Source: Variovorax paradoxus NBRC 15149 (lineage in GTDB: Bacteria > Pseudomonadota > Gammaproteobacteria > Burkholderiales > Burkholderiaceae_C). Taken from it: DNA of 64,000 bases. Positions 61,776 to 64,000 of the stretch are shown one piece after another; the stretch's first letter is position 1, and every line of letters begins with the position of its first letter. The translations under genes and the position numbers were made by a program. The notes beneath the pieces are model-generated. The model did no database searches. It saw only the letters and a program-made list of their open reading frames with translations, and was not told the DNA's origin. The stretch is taken from the NCBI RefSeq assembly GCF_001591365.1, contig NZ_BCUT01000001.1, positions 2,542,001 to 2,606,000 on the forward strand. Reading direction: 5' to 3'.

Positions 61776-62998
61776 GCGGCGCCCGCGTTCACGTCACCGG
61801 CATCGGCTTGGTCACACCGCTGGGCGGCACCGTCGAATCCTTCGACGATGCGCTCTTCAGCGGCCGTTCCGCGGTGCGCGCGCGAGCGCTCGAGATCGCG
61901 GGCCTCGATCCGATCACGCTGGCCGTGGCCGCCTGCGATTTCGACGCGGCCGCCGTGCGCAGCAATTCGCGCCTGCCGCTCGATCGAGGCACCGCCATGG
62001 CACTCGCGGCCGCGCGCGATGCCGCAGCGCAGGCGCGCCTGGCTGCCGGCAGCGTCGACCCCGAACGCCTGGGCATCTACTGGGGCAGCGGGCTGGCGGG
62101 CGCCGGCAGCTTCGACGACACCACGCGCGCGCTCTACGGTGAGCAGCGCCGCATGCGGCCGACCACCGTGCTCACCGTGATGCCCAACGCGGCGGTGGCG
62201 GAGCTCGCATTGCAGTTCGGCGCACAGGGCGCGGCCATTGCATACGCCTGCGCCTGCGCCTCCTCGGCCGTGGCCATCGGCGAGGCGATGCGCGCCATCC
62301 GGGGCGGCTGGATCGATGTGGCCATCGTCGGGGGACACGAGGCCATGCTCACGCCGGGCGTGATGGCCAGCTGGCATGCGATGCGCGTCACGGCGCCGCC
62401 GCCGCCCGGTGCACCCGCCAGCGCCTGTCGGCCGTTCTCGAGCGACCGCGCGGGCTTCGCACTCGGCGAAGGCGCGGCGGCGCTGGTGCTCGAATCGGAA
62501 GCGCATGCCAGCGCGCGAGGCGCCGTCCACGCCTCTTCGCTCTTCCTGGCGGGCTATGCCACCAATTGCGACGCCACGCACATCACCAACCCCGACTCCG
62601 CCGGCCAGGTGCGTGCCATGCGCGCGGCGCTGCGCGATGCGGGGATCGAGGCCGCGCAGGTCGGCCACATCAATGCGCACGGCACGGCGACCATTGCCGG
62701 CGACGCCGCCGAGGCTGCCTCGATCCGCGAAGTGTTCGGCAACGCCACGCCCGTGAGCGCCACCAAGGCCATCCACGGCCATGCGCTGGGCGGCGGCGGT
62801 GCCATCGAGCTGGTGGCGGCGCTGCGAACGCTGGCGCAAGGGGTGCTTCCGCCGACCGCCAACCTGCGCGTGCCCGATGCGGCCTTCGATCTGGACTTCG
62901 TGCGCGGCGAGCCGCGCGAAGCCCGCCACCTGCGCTACGTGCTTTCCAATTCGTTCGCGTTCGGAGGCACCAACGCCGTGCTGGTTGCGGGCCGTTGA
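61772..62998 (+). CDS. Beta-ketoacyl-ACP synthase (KAS II type)
   Basis: The 408-residue protein is a condensing enzyme with the thiolase fold and the complete C-H-H triad: Cys162 in YACACASSA, His303 in NAHGTAT and His337 in IHGHALGGGG, plus Lys332. It extends an acyl chain on ACP. The N-terminus starts at a GTG (VSGARVHVTGIG) overlapping the ACP stop. No ketoreductase, dehydratase or acyltransferase gene adjoins, so the cluster makes either a short beta-keto product or works with other enzymes elsewhere. Confidence 0.92.
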   Translation: MSGARVHVTGIGLVTPLGGTVESFDDALFSGRSAVRARALEIAGLDPITLAVAACDFDAAAVRSNSRLPLDRGTAMALAAARDAAAQARLAAGSVDPERLGIYWGSGLAGAGSFDDTTRALYGEQRRMRPTTVLTVMPNAAVAELALQFGAQGAAIAYACACASSAVAIGEAMRAIRGGWIDVAIVGGHEAMLTPGVMASWHAMRVTAPPPPGAPASACRPFSSDRAGFALGEGAAALVLESEAHASARGAVHASSLFLAGYATNCDATHITNPDSAGQVRAMRAALRDAGIEAAQVGHINAHGTATIAGDAAEAASIREVFGNATPVSATKAIHGHALGGGGAIELVAALRTLAQGVLPPTANLRVPDAAFDLDFVRGEPREARHLRYVLSNSFAFGGTNAVLVAGR

Positions 62999-63065
62999 AG
63001 AACAGCGTGCCGGCGGGACTGGGTATGCTGGCGCCTTCGCCGCATCCGCAGAAAACCCGTCATCC

Positions 63066-63548
63066 ATGCGCAGGCTCGCCACACCCCAGGACCTCGAAGC
63101 GGTCTTCACCATCTACATGCACGAGAGCGTGGTGCCGTTCCTCGGCTACGACCCGATGCCGCTCGATGAATTCCGCGCCATCTACAAGGAGCTGGTCGAC
63201 AGCCGCAGCTTCTACCTCTATGAAGCCGAGGGCCGCGTCGCGGGCTTCTACCGTGCGACGCGCTACCCGGGCCGCGCGCGGCACGTGGCCTGCTTCGGCA
63301 CGCTGGCGGTCGATCCGTCGCTGCACGGCAAGGGCATTGCGCAGGCGATGGTGAACGATGCCATTGCCAGGCTCAAGGCCGAGGGCGTCAAGCGCATCGA
63401 GCTCTATGCCGAGAGCGACAACGCGCCGGGCCTGCGCTTCTACGAGAAGCTGGGCTTCGAGTACGAAGGCACCCTGCGCAGGTTCTACAAGCGCGCCGGC
63501 GAGGCCGACTACATCGACGATCACCTGCTGGCGCTGCTGATCGATTGA
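63066..63548 (+). CDS. GNAT family N-acetyltransferase
   Basis: The 160-residue protein has the GNAT fold with the acetyl-CoA motif LAVDPSLHGKGIAQAMV, where the Q/RxxGxG/A-like HGKGIA loop is seen, and the motif B segment APGLRFYEKLGFEYEGTLRRF. Length is standard. The ribosome site is weak. It follows the ketosynthase by 67 bp and may not share its function. Acceptor unknown. Confidence 0.9.
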   Translation: MRRLATPQDLEAVFTIYMHESVVPFLGYDPMPLDEFRAIYKELVDSRSFYLYEAEGRVAGFYRATRYPGRARHVACFGTLAVDPSLHGKGIAQAMVNDAIARLKAEGVKRIELYAESDNAPGLRFYEKLGFEYEGTLRRFYKRAGEADYIDDHLLALLID

Positions 63549-63561
63549 GATCGGCGAAGGC

Positions 63562-64000
63562 TCAGGGCTTCCAGCGCCGCAGCAGCAGCGCGTTGGCCAT
63601 CACGCTGACGCTCGACAACGCCATCGCCGCACCCGCCACCACCGGGCTCAGCAGCCCGAAGGCGGCCAGCGGAATCCCGGCCACGTTGTAGGCAAAGGCC
63701 CAGAACAGGTTCTGCCGGATCTTGGCCACCGTGCGTGCCGAGAGCTCGAGCGCCTCGGCCACGAGCGCCAGGTCGCCGCGCATCAGCGTGATGCCCGCCG
63801 CTTCCATTGCCACGTCGGTGCCGCCGCCCGCAGGCGCCATCGCAATGCCCACGTCGGCCGCGGCCAGTGCGGGTGCGTCGTTGGCACCGTCGCCGATCAT
63901 CGCGACCACCTGGCCGTTCTTCTTCAGGGCGCTGACCTGCGCCGCCTTGTCGGCGGGCAGCACCTCGGCGCGCACGTCCTCGGCCGCAATGCCGAGCCGC
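63562..64000 (-). CDS. Copper-type P-type ATPase (C-terminal part only)
   Basis: About 146 C-terminal residues are present; the gene continues beyond the right edge. They include the HAD phosphatase-like hinge motif [21 protein letters not shown], abbreviated here to [10 protein letters not shown], and two C-terminal membrane helices ([19 protein letters not shown] and a second one) with [17 protein letters not shown], the hallmark end of CopA/heavy-metal ATPases (P1B). It exports Cu+ or a related metal. N-terminal metal-binding domains lie outside the window. Confidence 0.92.
   Translation of the reverse strand, partial: RLGIAAEDVRAEVLPADKAAQVSALKKNGQVVAMIGDGANDAPALAAADVGIAMAPAGGGTDVAMEAAGITLMRGDLALVAEALELSARTVAKIRQNLFWAFAYNVAGIPLAAFGLLSPVVAGAAMALSSVSVMANALLLRRWKP

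Overview
The window is one chromosomal segment of a high-GC beta-proteobacterium, most likely a Variovorax-like member of the Comamonadaceae (Burkholderiales). This rests on the aerobic benzoyl-CoA (box) pathway, a Bug-type periplasmic receptor, many LysR/AraC/IclR-era style catabolic regulators, the gene order mnmG-rsmG-lysE-parA-hydrolase-parB, and a short AT-rich hairpin resembling dispersed repeats of that family. Two parS sites lie in rsmG and mnmG, so the right half is probably near the replication origin. I see no tRNA, rRNA, prophage, transposase or CRISPR array.

Layout. 1-1550: an Rrf2 regulator with the start of a thioredoxin-reductase-like flavoprotein, and a repetitive secreted protein. 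1547-18056: the box locus. boxCBA and a MaoC-type gene run left; the BoxR regulator sits between; a cupin-like protein, boxD, benzoate-CoA ligase, an alpha/beta hydrolase, a complete branched-chain-type ABC transporter and an AraC regulator run right. Two divergent sigma-70-type promoters overlap TGCA motifs that fit BoxR operators. Three REP-like inverted repeats sit between cistrons.

18165-31779: accessory catabolism. It contains a tannase/feruloyl-esterase lipoprotein; a LysR regulator divergent from an SDR and a tautomerase; a sigma-54 activator followed by a flavin monooxygenase with a clear -24/-12 promoter and upstream palindromes; and a Crp-type regulator divergent from a four-gene set (BKACE enzyme, Bug receptor, carnitine-dehydrogenase-like enzyme, feruloyl-CoA-synthase-like ligase). 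That set looks like a coherent but unassigned pathway.

31794-46753: mostly housekeeping. It holds an AsmA-like protein, a thioesterase, a uracil permease, minCDE, a TetR-controlled microprotein plus hydrolase, a CysB-like regulator, an RcnB-like protein, a GDSL esterase, a CYTH enzyme, a cobalamin adenosyltransferase, a DinB-like protein, a FAD-linked dehydrogenase and a CsgG-like lipoprotein. A large inverted repeat lies at 42441-42631.

46793-52557: chromosome partitioning and tRNA/rRNA modification (parB, hydrolase, parA, lysE, rsmG, mnmG). 52724-64000: stress and lipid genes. These are DUF1328, GST, enoyl-CoA hydratase with an AtuA-like partner, an old yellow enzyme, a RidA-like protein, a two-component system, a mini hydrolase-ACP-ketosynthase cluster, a GNAT acetyltransferase and the C-terminus of a CopA-type P-type ATPase running off the end.
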